Origin: Catellatospora citrea
GTDB taxonomy: Bacteria; Actinomycetota; Actinomycetes; Mycobacteriales; Micromonosporaceae
Assembly (NCBI RefSeq): GCF_003610235.1
Contig: NZ_RAPR01000001.1
Location: 1,240,001-1,304,000 of the forward strand
DNA: 64,000 nucleotides
Direction of reading: 5' to 3'
Shown: piece by piece, positions 34,283-42,360 of the stretch
Numbering within the stretch: position 1 is the first letter of the stretch
Layout: every line of letters begins with the position of its first letter
The notes under the pieces: generated by a model
Seen by the model: only the letters and a program-made list of their open reading frames with translations
The model's database searches: none
What the model was told of the DNA's origin: nothing
Translations under genes and position numbers: made by a program

Positions 34283-35946
34283 GCCGCCACCCCCAGCGCC
34301 ACCGTCGGTTCGTCGGCCGAGCCCAGCTGGGCGGCGTTGCGGATGGCGCGCAGGCGCGACATCACGTCGTTCGCGCCGCGTCCGAAGTGGTCGTGCAGGG
34401 TGCGGTACTCGGCGTAGAGCGCGTCGTAGGCGCGGGCCCGGTCCGGGTCGGGCTGGTAGACGCCCCGCTGGACGCGCCCCATCGCCTCCGACGCCTCGTG
34501 CACGTCGGTGTAGGCCCCGGCGGCGACCGCGGCGTGGATCGCCGAGCCGAGCGCCGGGCCCTGCGCTGAGCCGATGATGCTCAGCGGCCGGTCGGTCACG
34601 TCGGCGTAGATCTGCATCAGCAGCCGGTTCGTGGTCAGGCCACCCGCCACGACCAGCTCGGTGACCGGCACGCCCGCCGCCGCGAACGCCTCGATGATCA
34701 TGCGGGTGCCGTACGCGGTCGACTCCAGCAGTGCCCGGTAGACGTCGGCCGGCCGGGTGGCCAGGGTCAGCCCGACGATCAGGCCGGACAGGTCGTGGTT
34801 GACCAGCAGCGAGCGGTTGCCGTTCCACCAGTCCAGCGCGATCAGGCCGTGGCCGCCGACCGGCTGCGCGGCGGCCAGCTCCGACAGCCGCTCGTGCGAA
34901 TCGAAGCCCGCCGGTGCGGCGTGGTCGACATACCAGCCGAAGATGTCGCCGACGCCGCTCTGCCCGGCCTCGTATCCCCAGGCGCCCGGGCTGATGCCGC
35001 CATCGACGACGCCGCACATGCCGGCCACCTCGGCCGGAACCGTGCCGTTGACGACGTGGCAGGTCGAGGTGCCCATGATGGCGACCAGCCGGCCCGGGTC
35101 GAGGGCCTGCGCGGCGGCGGCGGTGACGTGCGCGTCGACGTTGCCGACCGCGACCGCGATGCCCTCAGGCAGCCCCGTCCACGCGGCGGCCTCGGCGGTC
35201 AGCGAGCCCGCCCGGCCGCCCAGCGGCAGCAGCGGGCCGTCCAACTTGGCCACGAAGCCCGCGAAGCCGGGGTTCAGCGCGGCCAGGTAGTCCTTCGACG
35301 GGTAGCTGCCGTCCTGGAAGATGCCCTTGTAGCCGGCGGTGCAGACGTTGCGGGTCTCGACCCCGCACAGCTGCCAGATGATCCAGTCGGCGGCTTCGAT
35401 CCAGCGCTCGGCCCGGTCGTAGACCTCCGGGTCCTCCTCCAGCAGCTGCAGCCCCTTGGCGTACTGCCACTCCGCGGAGATCTTGCCGCCGTAGCGGCCG
35501 ATCCACGGCTCGCCGCGCTCGTGGGCCAGGGCGTTGATGCGGTCGGCGTGCGGCTGCGCGGCGTGGTGCTTCCACAGCTTCACCCACGCGTGCGGGCGGT
35601 GGCGCAGCTCCGGCAGCTCGCACAGCGGCGTGCCGTCGGCCAGCGCCGGCAGCACCGTGCACGCGGTGAAGTCGGTGCCGATGCCGATCACGTCGGCCGG
35701 GTCGACGCCCGCCGCGGCCAGCGCCGCCGGGACCGCGTAACGCAGCACGTCGCGGTAGTCGTCGGGGTCCTGCAGCGCCCAGTCCGGCGGCAGCGGCGTG
35801 CCGGAGGCGGCGAGCACGCCGTCCATGACGCCGTGGCGGTACTCGTGCACCGCCGTGCCGACCTCGGCGCCGTCGCTGACACGGACCACCAGGGCCCGGC
35901 CGGACAGCGTGCCGTAGTCGACGCCGACGACGTACCGGTCGCTCAT
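34279..35946 (-). CDS. araB: L-ribulokinase
   Basis: A 555-residue FGGY kinase phosphorylating L-ribulose. The N-terminus VVGVDYGTLSGRALVV is the ATP phosphate-binding motif; WIEAADWIIWQLCG, GTSTCHVVNG (AraB-type) and ELVVAGGLTTNRLLMQIY are diagnostic of AraB over other FGGY kinases. First gene of the arabinose operon, with GAGGAAG before ATG 35946. The order araB-araD-ABC-araA differs from the classical araBAD. Confidence 0.96.
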   Translation of the reverse strand: MSDRYVVGVDYGTLSGRALVVRVSDGAEVGTAVHEYRHGVMDGVLAASGTPLPPDWALQDPDDYRDVLRYAVPAALAAAGVDPADVIGIGTDFTACTVLPALADGTPLCELPELRHRPHAWVKLWKHHAAQPHADRINALAHERGEPWIGRYGGKISAEWQYAKGLQLLEEDPEVYDRAERWIEAADWIIWQLCGVETRNVCTAGYKGIFQDGSYPSKDYLAALNPGFAGFVAKLDGPLLPLGGRAGSLTAEAAAWTGLPEGIAVAVGNVDAHVTAAAAQALDPGRLVAIMGTSTCHVVNGTVPAEVAGMCGVVDGGISPGAWGYEAGQSGVGDIFGWYVDHAAPAGFDSHERLSELAAAQPVGGHGLIALDWWNGNRSLLVNHDLSGLIVGLTLATRPADVYRALLESTAYGTRMIIEAFAAAGVPVTELVVAGGLTTNRLLMQIYADVTDRPLSIIGSAQGPALGSAIHAAVAAGAYTDVHEASEAMGRVQRGVYQPDPDRARAYDALYAEYRTLHDHFGRGANDVMSRLRAIRNAAQLGSADEPTVALGVAA

Positions 35947-35975
35947 GTCTTCCTCCGCTCGGTTGCTGGCACACA

Positions 35976-36004
35976 GTGTTAGCGCTCACATCAAGGTGCG
36001 TCAA
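35976..36004 (-). promoter_or_regulatory. araB promoter with LacI-type operator
   Basis: On the minus strand TTGACG (36004-35999), 17-base spacer, TAACAC (35981-35976). The near-palindrome TGTGAGCGCTAACA (35990-35977 on this strand) covers the spacer end and the -10. A repressor there would block polymerase. The two LacI paralogues in this window are the obvious candidates. Confidence 0.75.
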
Positions 36005-36131
36005 GACACGCCAACGCAACAGATGCGTAACGGCGGCTTGTGCAGAACGACCCAAGAATTTGCGCAACACTTCACGCAGGCGGCATGTGGGATGCGCGGC
36101 CCGTCATCGAGCATCCCTTGACGTGAACCGA

Positions 36132-36145
36132 TGTGTGCGTTAACA
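36132..36145. promoter_or_regulatory. Second LacI-type operator upstream of araB
   Basis: TGTGTGCGTTAACA, whose reverse strand TGTTAACGCACACA matches the proximal araB site TGTTAGCGCTCACA at 12 of 14 bases. It lies 155 bases farther upstream, a distance compatible with repression by looping. Confidence 0.5.
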
Positions 36146-36228
36146 CTATCGCTGCAACCGAGTCCGGCGTTCGACCGGATCGAGTCCGCGGACATGCCGT
36201 GCGCCCGGCCGGCGTCGGCAGCTCGACG

Positions 36229-36276
36229 GCGGGCGGGGGTGGCACTTCATGCGGTGAGAGCGGCACCCCCGCCCGC
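36229..36276. terminator. Hairpin downstream of L,D-transpeptidase, distal
   Basis: A perfect 13-base repeat GCGGGCGGGGGTG (36229-36241) and complement (36264-36276) with a 22-base loop. Confidence 0.45.
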
Positions 36277-36323
36277 TCCAACGGGTCCGTCCTGATCGGA
36301 CGATTCAGGTCGGGCACGCTGAC

Positions 36324-36353
36324 GCCCGCAGACCGTCAGGCGGATCTGCGGGC
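36324..36353 (-). terminator. Terminator of L,D-transpeptidase gene
   Basis: GCCCGCAGA (36324-36332) pairs with TCTGCGGGC (36345-36353), 12-base loop, 31 bases past the minus-strand stop. Confidence 0.6.
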
Positions 36354-36384
36354 GGAGGGGCAGAGAGGAGGGATGGCGGGCCGG

Positions 36385-37659
36385 TCAGGCCACCGGCGAG
36401 GCAGTCGGTTCGGGCGACGGGTCGGCCGACGGCGTGTACGGGATCGCGCTGCCCTTGACGTACTCGTCCCAGGGCTTGTCCCAGTCGGTCCAGCCGTTGC
36501 CGTACTGCAGCCTGCGCGGCGTGCCCTTGGTGACGACCGGGTCGCCGATCATCGTCTGCTCGAACAGCCACTTGGCGTCCGCCAGGGACATGTTGACGCA
36601 GCCGTGCGAGACGTTGCGCACGCCCTGGTCCTTCACCGACCACGGGGCCGCGTGGATGAACTCCCCGCCCCAGGTCAGCCGCTGGGCGTACTCGATGTTG
36701 GTCCGGTACCGGTTTGCCGGATTCGGGTCGTTCGTCGTGTCGAACACCGTCTTGGCCAGGCGCTCGATGATGACGGTGGTGCCACTGGACGAGGGCATGC
36801 TCGCCCGGCCGAGGCTGACCCGGATGGTGCGCACGGTGGCGCCGTCCTTGACGACCTTCATCACCTTCGGCTTGGCCTTGTCGTCGATCGTCATGACCAG
36901 CGACCGACCGATGGCACAGGTCAGCGTCGAGTTGCGCTTGCCGAAGTAACCGTCGCCCAGGGGCAGTCCACCCGCGCGCACGTCGACGAAGACCTTGGTG
37001 CCCGCCTGCCAGAACTCCCGCGGCCGCCAGTGCAGCTCGTCGGGGGTGTACCAGGTCCAGATGCCCTCCTGCGCCGGAGTCGTCTGGACCAGCAGCCGCC
37101 GCTGCAGCGCCGCCCGCTGCGCCTCGGGGATCTTGCGGCTGAGCCGGAAGATCAGCGGCATGCCGACACCCACCACGGCGTCGTCGGGCAGGAAGCTGAC
37201 GATGCTGACGACCTTGTCCGGCTGGGCCATGGTCGTGAACGTCGACGTCGCCGTGGCGGGCTTGCCGTCGTCACCGGTCGCGGTGACCGTGACCGTGTAG
37301 GCCGTCCCGTACGCCAGGGACTTGGCCGGCAGCCAGCCCTTGCCGTCGGGGTGCAGCTCCCCTGCCACCTCGACGCCCGCCGCGTCCTTGAGCACGACCT
37401 GCGTGGAGACCGCATCCGTCGCGGCGAACACGATCTCGGCCGAGGCGGGGACCTCCGTCGCGGCCGCCGCCGGCTCGGTGATCGTGACGTGGGCCTTGGG
37501 TGGCGGACCCTCCGGACTCTGGCCGGGCGAGGCCGTCCCGGACGGCGACTTGCTGCCCGTGCAGGCGGCCAGGCCGATCGCGGCGCCCGTCAGGCCCAGG
37601 GCGGCGAGGGCAGACCGGCGCGTCAGCGGGCCGAGGTCGGGGCGGGGGAAGGAGGGCAT
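36385..37659 (-). CDS. L,D-transpeptidase lipoprotein with Ig-like domains
   Basis: A 424-residue lipoprotein. Tat/lipoprotein-like N-terminus with RRSALAALGL and lipobox GLAAC near residue 33; a Ser/Pro-rich linker; two Ig-like domains (residues 55-265); a YkuD catalytic domain (270-400) with FIHAAPWS and the nucleophile in SHGCVNMS (Cys near residue 354); and a C-terminal extension. The layout matches mycobacterial LdtMt2-type enzymes that make 3-3 cross-links in peptidoglycan and work outside the membrane. Single-gene unit. Confidence 0.92.
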   Translation of the reverse strand: MPSFPRPDLGPLTRRSALAALGLTGAAIGLAACTGSKSPSGTASPGQSPEGPPPKAHVTITEPAAAATEVPASAEIVFAATDAVSTQVVLKDAAGVEVAGELHPDGKGWLPAKSLAYGTAYTVTVTATGDDGKPATATSTFTTMAQPDKVVSIVSFLPDDAVVGVGMPLIFRLSRKIPEAQRAALQRRLLVQTTPAQEGIWTWYTPDELHWRPREFWQAGTKVFVDVRAGGLPLGDGYFGKRNSTLTCAIGRSLVMTIDDKAKPKVMKVVKDGATVRTIRVSLGRASMPSSSGTTVIIERLAKTVFDTTNDPNPANRYRTNIEYAQRLTWGGEFIHAAPWSVKDQGVRNVSHGCVNMSLADAKWLFEQTMIGDPVVTKGTPRRLQYGNGWTDWDKPWDEYVKGSAIPYTPSADPSPEPTASPVA

Positions 37660-37813
37660 GCATTCCTCACCAGGTCACGAGGGGTGTATGCCGGTCCATC
37701 GGGGGAGGGAGCCGACAACGGCGATCCCGGACAACTCTACGCCGCGTTCCGTGAAGATCCCTCACACTCCCGACCTGCCCGGAGCCCGCCCGGCCCGCCG
37801 CCGGAGCCGGGTG

Positions 37814-38185
37814 TCAGCGGAAGCCGTCGCGCAGCCGCCGGAAGAAGCCGCCCTCCATGGGCAGGGGGTCGGCGGGCGGCGGAGCCACGGCGCGCTGGCG
37901 GGCGATCGGCTGGTCGTAGTCGGTGCGCGCGATCGCGTCGATGACCTGCTCCTCGGTGAAGTCCTCGGAGCCGGGGATGTGCGGGACGAACCCCACCAGC
38001 ATGCCGTCGCGCAGCACCTGCGCCTCCAGGCCCGCGGTGCCGTCGGTGTCCCAGAGCGCCTCGCGGCCGTCGGGCAGGGCGATCCGGACACCGACCTTGC
38101 GGTGCCCTCCGCCGAGGGACAGGTGCGCGGGGACTCCGCGGTCACGCAGGCGGTCCACCACTCGCCGAGCACGGTTCTCGTCCAT
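37814..38185 (-). CDS. Hypothetical protein, small helical
   Basis: A 123-residue cytoplasmic protein beginning MDENRARRVVDRLRDRG, with ALPDGREALWDTDGTAGLEA in the centre and FTEEQVIDAIARTDY near the C-terminus. Similar short proteins are widespread in Streptomyces and Micromonospora, without assigned function. The open frame extends to 38455, but that part is shadow of the gene on the other strand; ATG 38185 gives a sensible start. Confidence 0.65.
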   Translation of the reverse strand: MDENRARRVVDRLRDRGVPAHLSLGGGHRKVGVRIALPDGREALWDTDGTAGLEAQVLRDGMLVGFVPHIPGSEDFTEEQVIDAIARTDYDQPIARQRAVAPPPADPLPMEGGFFRRLRDGFR

Positions 38186-38257
38186 GCGCCCACGGTAGCC
38201 AGCCACGCTGGGCAGATGCTGAAAACCACGCCGACCGCGCACGCCTAGGCTGAGGCG

Positions 38258-38611
38258 GTGAGCCTGGAGTGGGAGCAGACCGTCGTCGACGCGCACGACC
38301 CGGCGGCGCTGGGCCGCTGGTGGCGGGAGGCGCTCGACTGGGTGGTCGTCGACGACGACCCGCGCTGGTATGAGATCCGCCCCGCCCTCGACCGGCGGCC
38401 CGGCCTCATCTTCGTGCCGGTGTCCGACGCCAAGACCGGCAAGAACCGGGTTCACCTCGACTTGCGCCCCGACGACCGGGACGCCGAGGTCGACCGGCTG
38501 ATCGCGCTCGGCGCGACGCGCGTCGACATCGGGCAGGGCGAGCCGTACTGGGTGGTGCTGGCCGACCCGGAGGGCAACGAGTTCTGCGTGCTGTCCTCGC
38601 CCCGCGCCTGA
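38258..38611 (+). CDS. VOC-family (glyoxalase-like) protein
   Basis: A 117-residue single VOC domain starting at GTG 38258. AALGRWWREALDW is the typical first helix, NRVHLDLR carries one potential metal ligand, and VVLADPEGNEFCVL the other. Dioxygenase, glyoxalase or binding function cannot be told. It is divergent from the hypothetical gene at 37814-38185. Confidence 0.85.
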   Translation: MSLEWEQTVVDAHDPAALGRWWREALDWVVVDDDPRWYEIRPALDRRPGLIFVPVSDAKTGKNRVHLDLRPDDRDAEVDRLIALGATRVDIGQGEPYWVVLADPEGNEFCVLSSPRA

Positions 38612-38660
38612 TCGCAGCCGCGAGCCGCCCGCCGGAATGTGTCCGGGCGATGTCCAGACC

Positions 38661-38690
38661 TTGACAGTCGTATATCTATACGAGTATCAA
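38661..38690 (+). promoter_or_regulatory. GH2 promoter with operator in the spacer
   Basis: TTGACA (38661-38666) and TATCAA (38685-38690) are 18 bases apart, and the spacer contains the palindrome TCGTATA-TC-TATACGA (38668-38683). The region is strikingly AT-rich for this genome, and ATAACGTTAT, another palindrome, lies at 38701-38710. The site differs from the araB/GH127 operator, so a different repressor is implied. Confidence 0.6.
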
Positions 38691-38830
38691 TTAGCTGAAA
38701 ATAACGTTATAGAGCCGCTGTGCTCAGCGACGGCGACGATCCACTACGGAGCGTCGACGTCTGCCTTCCCGACCGCGACGAGGCTTTCGGCGACGCCTCG
38801 TCTGGCCCGGTAACGACCCTGGGAGACCCC

Positions 38831-41488
38831 ATGCACCCAGCACGTCATCGACGCCGCCTGCGGACCGCCGTCCTCCACGGCGCCCTCGGCATCCTCACCG
38901 TCCTCGGCGGCCTCACCGCCGCCGCCGCTCCGGCCACGGCCGCCCCCGCCCAGCCGTCCCCGCTGACCACCCCGTGGACCGGCCAGGCGCTCAACGGCAC
39001 CCCGCTGCCGGAGTATCCGCGCCCGCAGATGACCCGCCCCGACTGGCTGAACCTCAACGGCGAGTGGCAGCTGGGCCAGTCCACGACCAACGGCGCGCCC
39101 GTGTTCGGCCAGACCCTGCCCGAGCGCGTCAACGTCCCGTTCCCGGTCGAGTCGGCGCTTTCGGGCATCAAGCGCGCCGCCAACGACAACCGCTACTACC
39201 TGACCTACCGCCGCACCTTCACCATCCCGGCCGGCTGGGCCGGCCGCCGCGTGCAGCTGCACTTCGGCGCGGTCGACTGGCGCACCACGGTATGGGTCAA
39301 CGGCGTGCAGGTCGGCACCCACACCGGCGGTTACGACCGGTTCGAGTTCGACGTCACGGCGCAGCTCAACGGGGGCACCAACGAGCTGGTCGTGCGGGTC
39401 TTCGACCCGACCGACTCCGGCGCCGAGAGCAGCAACCCGGCCCGTGGCAAGCAGGTCCGCAACCCCGGCGGCATCTTCTACATCCCGACCTCGGGCATCT
39501 GGCAGACGGTCTGGATGGAGCCGACGCCCACCTCGTCCATCTACAGCGCCGACCTCTACGCCAACCTGGCCGACAACACCCTGCGGATCCGGGTGTTCAC
39601 CCGCGGCGACGTCACCGGGCACTCGGTGTACGCCGAGGCGCTCAACGGCAGCACCGTGGTCGGCACCGCCACCGGCGGCTTCACCGAGTTCACCGTGCCG
39701 GTGCCCAGCGCCCGCCGCTGGTCGCCCGACGACCCGTTCCTCTACAACCTGCGGCTGTCGCTGCGCAACAGCGCCGGCACGACGGTCGACCAGACCATGC
39801 ACTACTTCGGCATGCGCGAGGTCGGCAAGGCCGTGCTCAACGGCAAGCTGATGCCGACCCTCAACGGCCAGTTCGTCATGCACAACGGCACCCTCGACCA
39901 GGGCTTCTGGCCCGACGGCCTGTACACCGCGCCGACCGACGCGGCCCTGGCCGGCGACCTGCAGAAGATCAAGGACCTCGGCTTCAACATGGTCCGCAAG
40001 CACATCAAGGTCGAGCCGCAGCGCTGGTTCTACCACGCCGACCGCCTCGGCCTGCTGGTCTGGCAGGACATGCCGAGCAAGGGCGACCCCGGCACCGCGG
40101 CGCAGCAGGCGCAGTGGGAGACCGAGCTGCGCGAGGTCGTCGACGAGCACCGCTCCTCCCCCGCCGTCGTGGTGTACGTGCCGTTCAACGAGGGCTGGGG
40201 CGAGTGGAACCTCGCCGACACGTCCCGGATCGCGCAGAACGTCAAGAACCAGGACCCGACCCGGCTGGTCAACCCGCACAGCGGCTACAACTGCTGCGCG
40301 TCCAAGGGCGACCCCGGCAACGGCGACATCATGGACTGGCACATGTACGTCGGCCCCGACTCGCCCACCCCGACGTCGACCCGCGTGGCGATGCTCGGCG
40401 AGTACGGCGGCATGGGCCTGCGCTCGCCAGGCCACGAGTACAGCCCCAACGGCAGCTTCGGGGCGTACGAGATGCACACCAGCACCCAGTCCATCACCGA
40501 CCGGTTCGTGGGCCTGATCAACTCGTCCACCAACCTGATGTACACCCGGGGCCTGTCCGGCCTGGTCTACACGCAGCCGTTCGACGTCGAGGGCGAGGTC
40601 AACGGCTTCTGGACGTACGACCGGCAGGTGCTCAAGTTCGACGCGGCCCGGGTGCGGGCCGCCAACCAGGGCATCATCGCCGCGTCCAAGGCGCTCAACA
40701 CCAGCCCGCCGCCCGGCCAGCGCATCATCGGCCCCGGCGGCAAGTGTGTCGACGTCGCGGCCGACGACACCGGCGGCAACGGCGCGGCCGTCCAGCTGTG
40801 GGACTGCCAGGCGGCCTCCGGCGACCAACGCTGGACCTGGGACGGCAGCTCCCTGCGCACCCTGGGTCGCTGCATGGACGCCACCGGCAACGGCACCACC
40901 AACGGCACCCTGATCCAGCTGTGGGACTGCAACGGCGGCGGCGCGCAGCAGTGGGTGCAGCAGGCCAACGGCTCGCTGCGCAACCCGCAGTCCGGCCGCT
41001 GCCTCGACTCGCCCAGCGGCTCCACCGCCAACGGGGCGCGGCTGCAGCTGTACGACTGCAACAGCAGCGTGGCGCAGGTGTTCCGGGTCGGCGGCGGGTC
41101 CACCGCAGCCAGCAACATCATCGGCCCCGGCGGCAAGTGCGTCGACGTCGCCGCCGACGACACCGGCGGCAACGGGGCGGCCGTGCAGCTGTGGGACTGC
41201 CAGTCCTTCGCCGTGGACCAGAAGTGGGCCTGGGACACCACCACCCTGCGCACCCTGGGCCGCTGCATGGACGCCACCGGCAACGGCACCGCCAACGGCA
41301 CCCTCATCCAGCTGTGGGACTGCAACGGCGGCGGCGCGCAGCAGTGGATACCGCAGGCCAACGGCTCGCTGCGCAACCCGCAGTCCGGCCGCTGCCTCGA
41401 CTCGCCCAACGGCTCCACCGCCAACGGCGCGCGACTGCGGCTGTGGGACTGCAACGGCAGCCCCGCCCAGCAGTTCCTGAAGCAGTAG
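38831..41488 (+). CDS. Secreted GH2 glycosidase with two tandem ricin-type lectin domains
   Basis: An 885-residue secreted enzyme. Signal peptide at residues 1-38. Residues 60-210 are the GH2 sugar-binding jelly roll, 215-310 the Ig-like domain, and 315-620 the TIM barrel with acid/base glutamate in PFNEGWGEWN and nucleophile in MLGEYGGMG. Beta-galactosidase, glucuronidase or arabinosidase activity cannot be told apart. The C-terminal 250 residues are two ricin B lectin domains (CBM13) of about 120 residues that are nearly identical to one another, also at DNA level. GGGAG precedes ATG 38831. Extracellular and probably polysaccharide-bound. Confidence 0.88.
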   Translation: MHPARHRRRLRTAVLHGALGILTVLGGLTAAAAPATAAPAQPSPLTTPWTGQALNGTPLPEYPRPQMTRPDWLNLNGEWQLGQSTTNGAPVFGQTLPERVNVPFPVESALSGIKRAANDNRYYLTYRRTFTIPAGWAGRRVQLHFGAVDWRTTVWVNGVQVGTHTGGYDRFEFDVTAQLNGGTNELVVRVFDPTDSGAESSNPARGKQVRNPGGIFYIPTSGIWQTVWMEPTPTSSIYSADLYANLADNTLRIRVFTRGDVTGHSVYAEALNGSTVVGTATGGFTEFTVPVPSARRWSPDDPFLYNLRLSLRNSAGTTVDQTMHYFGMREVGKAVLNGKLMPTLNGQFVMHNGTLDQGFWPDGLYTAPTDAALAGDLQKIKDLGFNMVRKHIKVEPQRWFYHADRLGLLVWQDMPSKGDPGTAAQQAQWETELREVVDEHRSSPAVVVYVPFNEGWGEWNLADTSRIAQNVKNQDPTRLVNPHSGYNCCASKGDPGNGDIMDWHMYVGPDSPTPTSTRVAMLGEYGGMGLRSPGHEYSPNGSFGAYEMHTSTQSITDRFVGLINSSTNLMYTRGLSGLVYTQPFDVEGEVNGFWTYDRQVLKFDAARVRAANQGIIAASKALNTSPPPGQRIIGPGGKCVDVAADDTGGNGAAVQLWDCQAASGDQRWTWDGSSLRTLGRCMDATGNGTTNGTLIQLWDCNGGGAQQWVQQANGSLRNPQSGRCLDSPSGSTANGARLQLYDCNSSVAQVFRVGGGSTAASNIIGPGGKCVDVAADDTGGNGAAVQLWDCQSFAVDQKWAWDTTTLRTLGRCMDATGNGTANGTLIQLWDCNGGGAQQWIPQANGSLRNPQSGRCLDSPNGSTANGARLRLWDCNGSPAQQFLKQ
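40729..41485 (+). repeat. Tandem duplication of lectin-domain coding sequence
   Basis: The stretch starting at about 40729 (ATCATCGGCCCCGGCGGCAA) and the one at about 41118 encode the two CBM13 domains and differ at only scattered third positions plus a few replacements. This indicates a recent internal duplication or gene conversion. Confidence 0.75.
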
Positions 41489-41551
41489 CGGACCTCGGTG
41501 GTGGCGGCGCTTCCCGCGCCGTCACGACCGGCCGCATCCGGCTCTCCCGGC

Positions 41552-42271
41552 TCAGGCCGCCGGGGCGACCGTGGCGTCCAGGCGGCCCGAACGCCGCAGC
41601 GACTCGGCCACGAACCCGGCGGCCTTCAGCTCCTCGACGAGATCGCACAGGAACCGGACCGTCTCCGGCCGCCGCTGCCGGGAGGTGCCCACGGCCTGCT
41701 CGATCTGCATGAAGGCCTCGTCGACCACCCGGACGCCCGGGTGGGCGGCCGCGTACGCGGTCGTCGGCTGCCGGATGCCCGCCCCCACCTCCAGTCCGTC
41801 GGCGCCGAACACCTCGACACCCTCGTCGCCACGGACGATCTCGGCGTGCTGCAGGGTGCGCGACAGGAACAGGTCGTACGCCGACCCCCGCTTCACGCCG
41901 ACGCGCACACCGGACCGGTCCACGTCGCCGGGTGAGCCGATCGGCGAGTCCACCGGCACGACGTAAACCGCTTCGATGACGGCGTACGGGGCGGTGAACG
42001 CGACCTCGGTCGCGCGGGCCGGTTCGACGGCCAGGAAGCAGATGTCGGCCGCACCGGACGTCAGCGCCTCGAAGGACTTGCGGGCGGCGTCGAAGCACGT
42101 GAACTCGACGGGCACACCCAGCCGCGCCCCGACCTCGCGCGCGATGTCCACGGTCACCCCGCTCGGCGCGTCCGGCGTGCCCTGCGCCAGCACCGGGTTG
42201 CCCAGATTGATGGACGCCCGCAACACCCCGGCCGCAGCCAGATCCCGCACGACCTCACCACCAACGATCAT
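41552..42271 (-). CDS. Family 3 solute-binding protein without signal peptide
   Basis: A 239-residue protein of the SBP_bac_3 (amino-acid-binding) type: LRASINLGNPVLAQG, PSGVTVDIAREVGARLG, ADICFLAVEPARATEVAFTAPY. Length is right for the mature form, but no signal peptide or lipobox precedes it and no transporter genes are near, so it may act in the cytoplasm as a sensor or enzyme. ATG 42271 sits 20 bases from the palindromic repeat, which could carry its promoter region or interfere with it. Confidence 0.75.
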   Translation of the reverse strand: MIVGGEVVRDLAAAGVLRASINLGNPVLAQGTPDAPSGVTVDIAREVGARLGVPVEFTCFDAARKSFEALTSGAADICFLAVEPARATEVAFTAPYAVIEAVYVVPVDSPIGSPGDVDRSGVRVGVKRGSAYDLFLSRTLQHAEIVRGDEGVEVFGADGLEVGAGIRQPTTAYAAAHPGVRVVDEAFMQIEQAVGTSRQRRPETVRFLCDLVEELKAAGFVAESLRRSGRLDATVAPAA

Positions 42272-42293
42272 GACCGCAGCCTAGGCCACGACC

Positions 42294-42351
42294 CTGTTTC
42301 GGGGAAACTGCAGCATTCGGATGGTTCTTTCGCCCAGTTTCCCCGAAACAG
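42294..42351. repeat. Palindromic repeat PR, copy 2 (intergenic)
   Basis: Perfect 17-base arms CTGTTTCGGGGAAACTG (42294-42310) and complement (42335-42351), with a 24-base spacer. The orientation of the inner sequence is opposite to copies 1 and 3: TGCAGCAT follows the left arm and TTTCGCCCAG precedes the right. It lies between two minus-strand genes, 10 bases past the stop of the dioxygenase gene. Confidence 0.8.
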
Positions 42352-42360
42352 CAGGAGCCG

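Larger units (their letters stand above)
35947..36384. other. Intergenic region araB / L,D-transpeptidase
   Basis: About 440 bases between two minus-strand genes. It contains the araB promoter and two operators (35976-36145), then an unannotated GC-rich stretch with two hairpins at 36229-36276 and 36324-36353. No coding sequence is supported. Confidence 0.6.
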
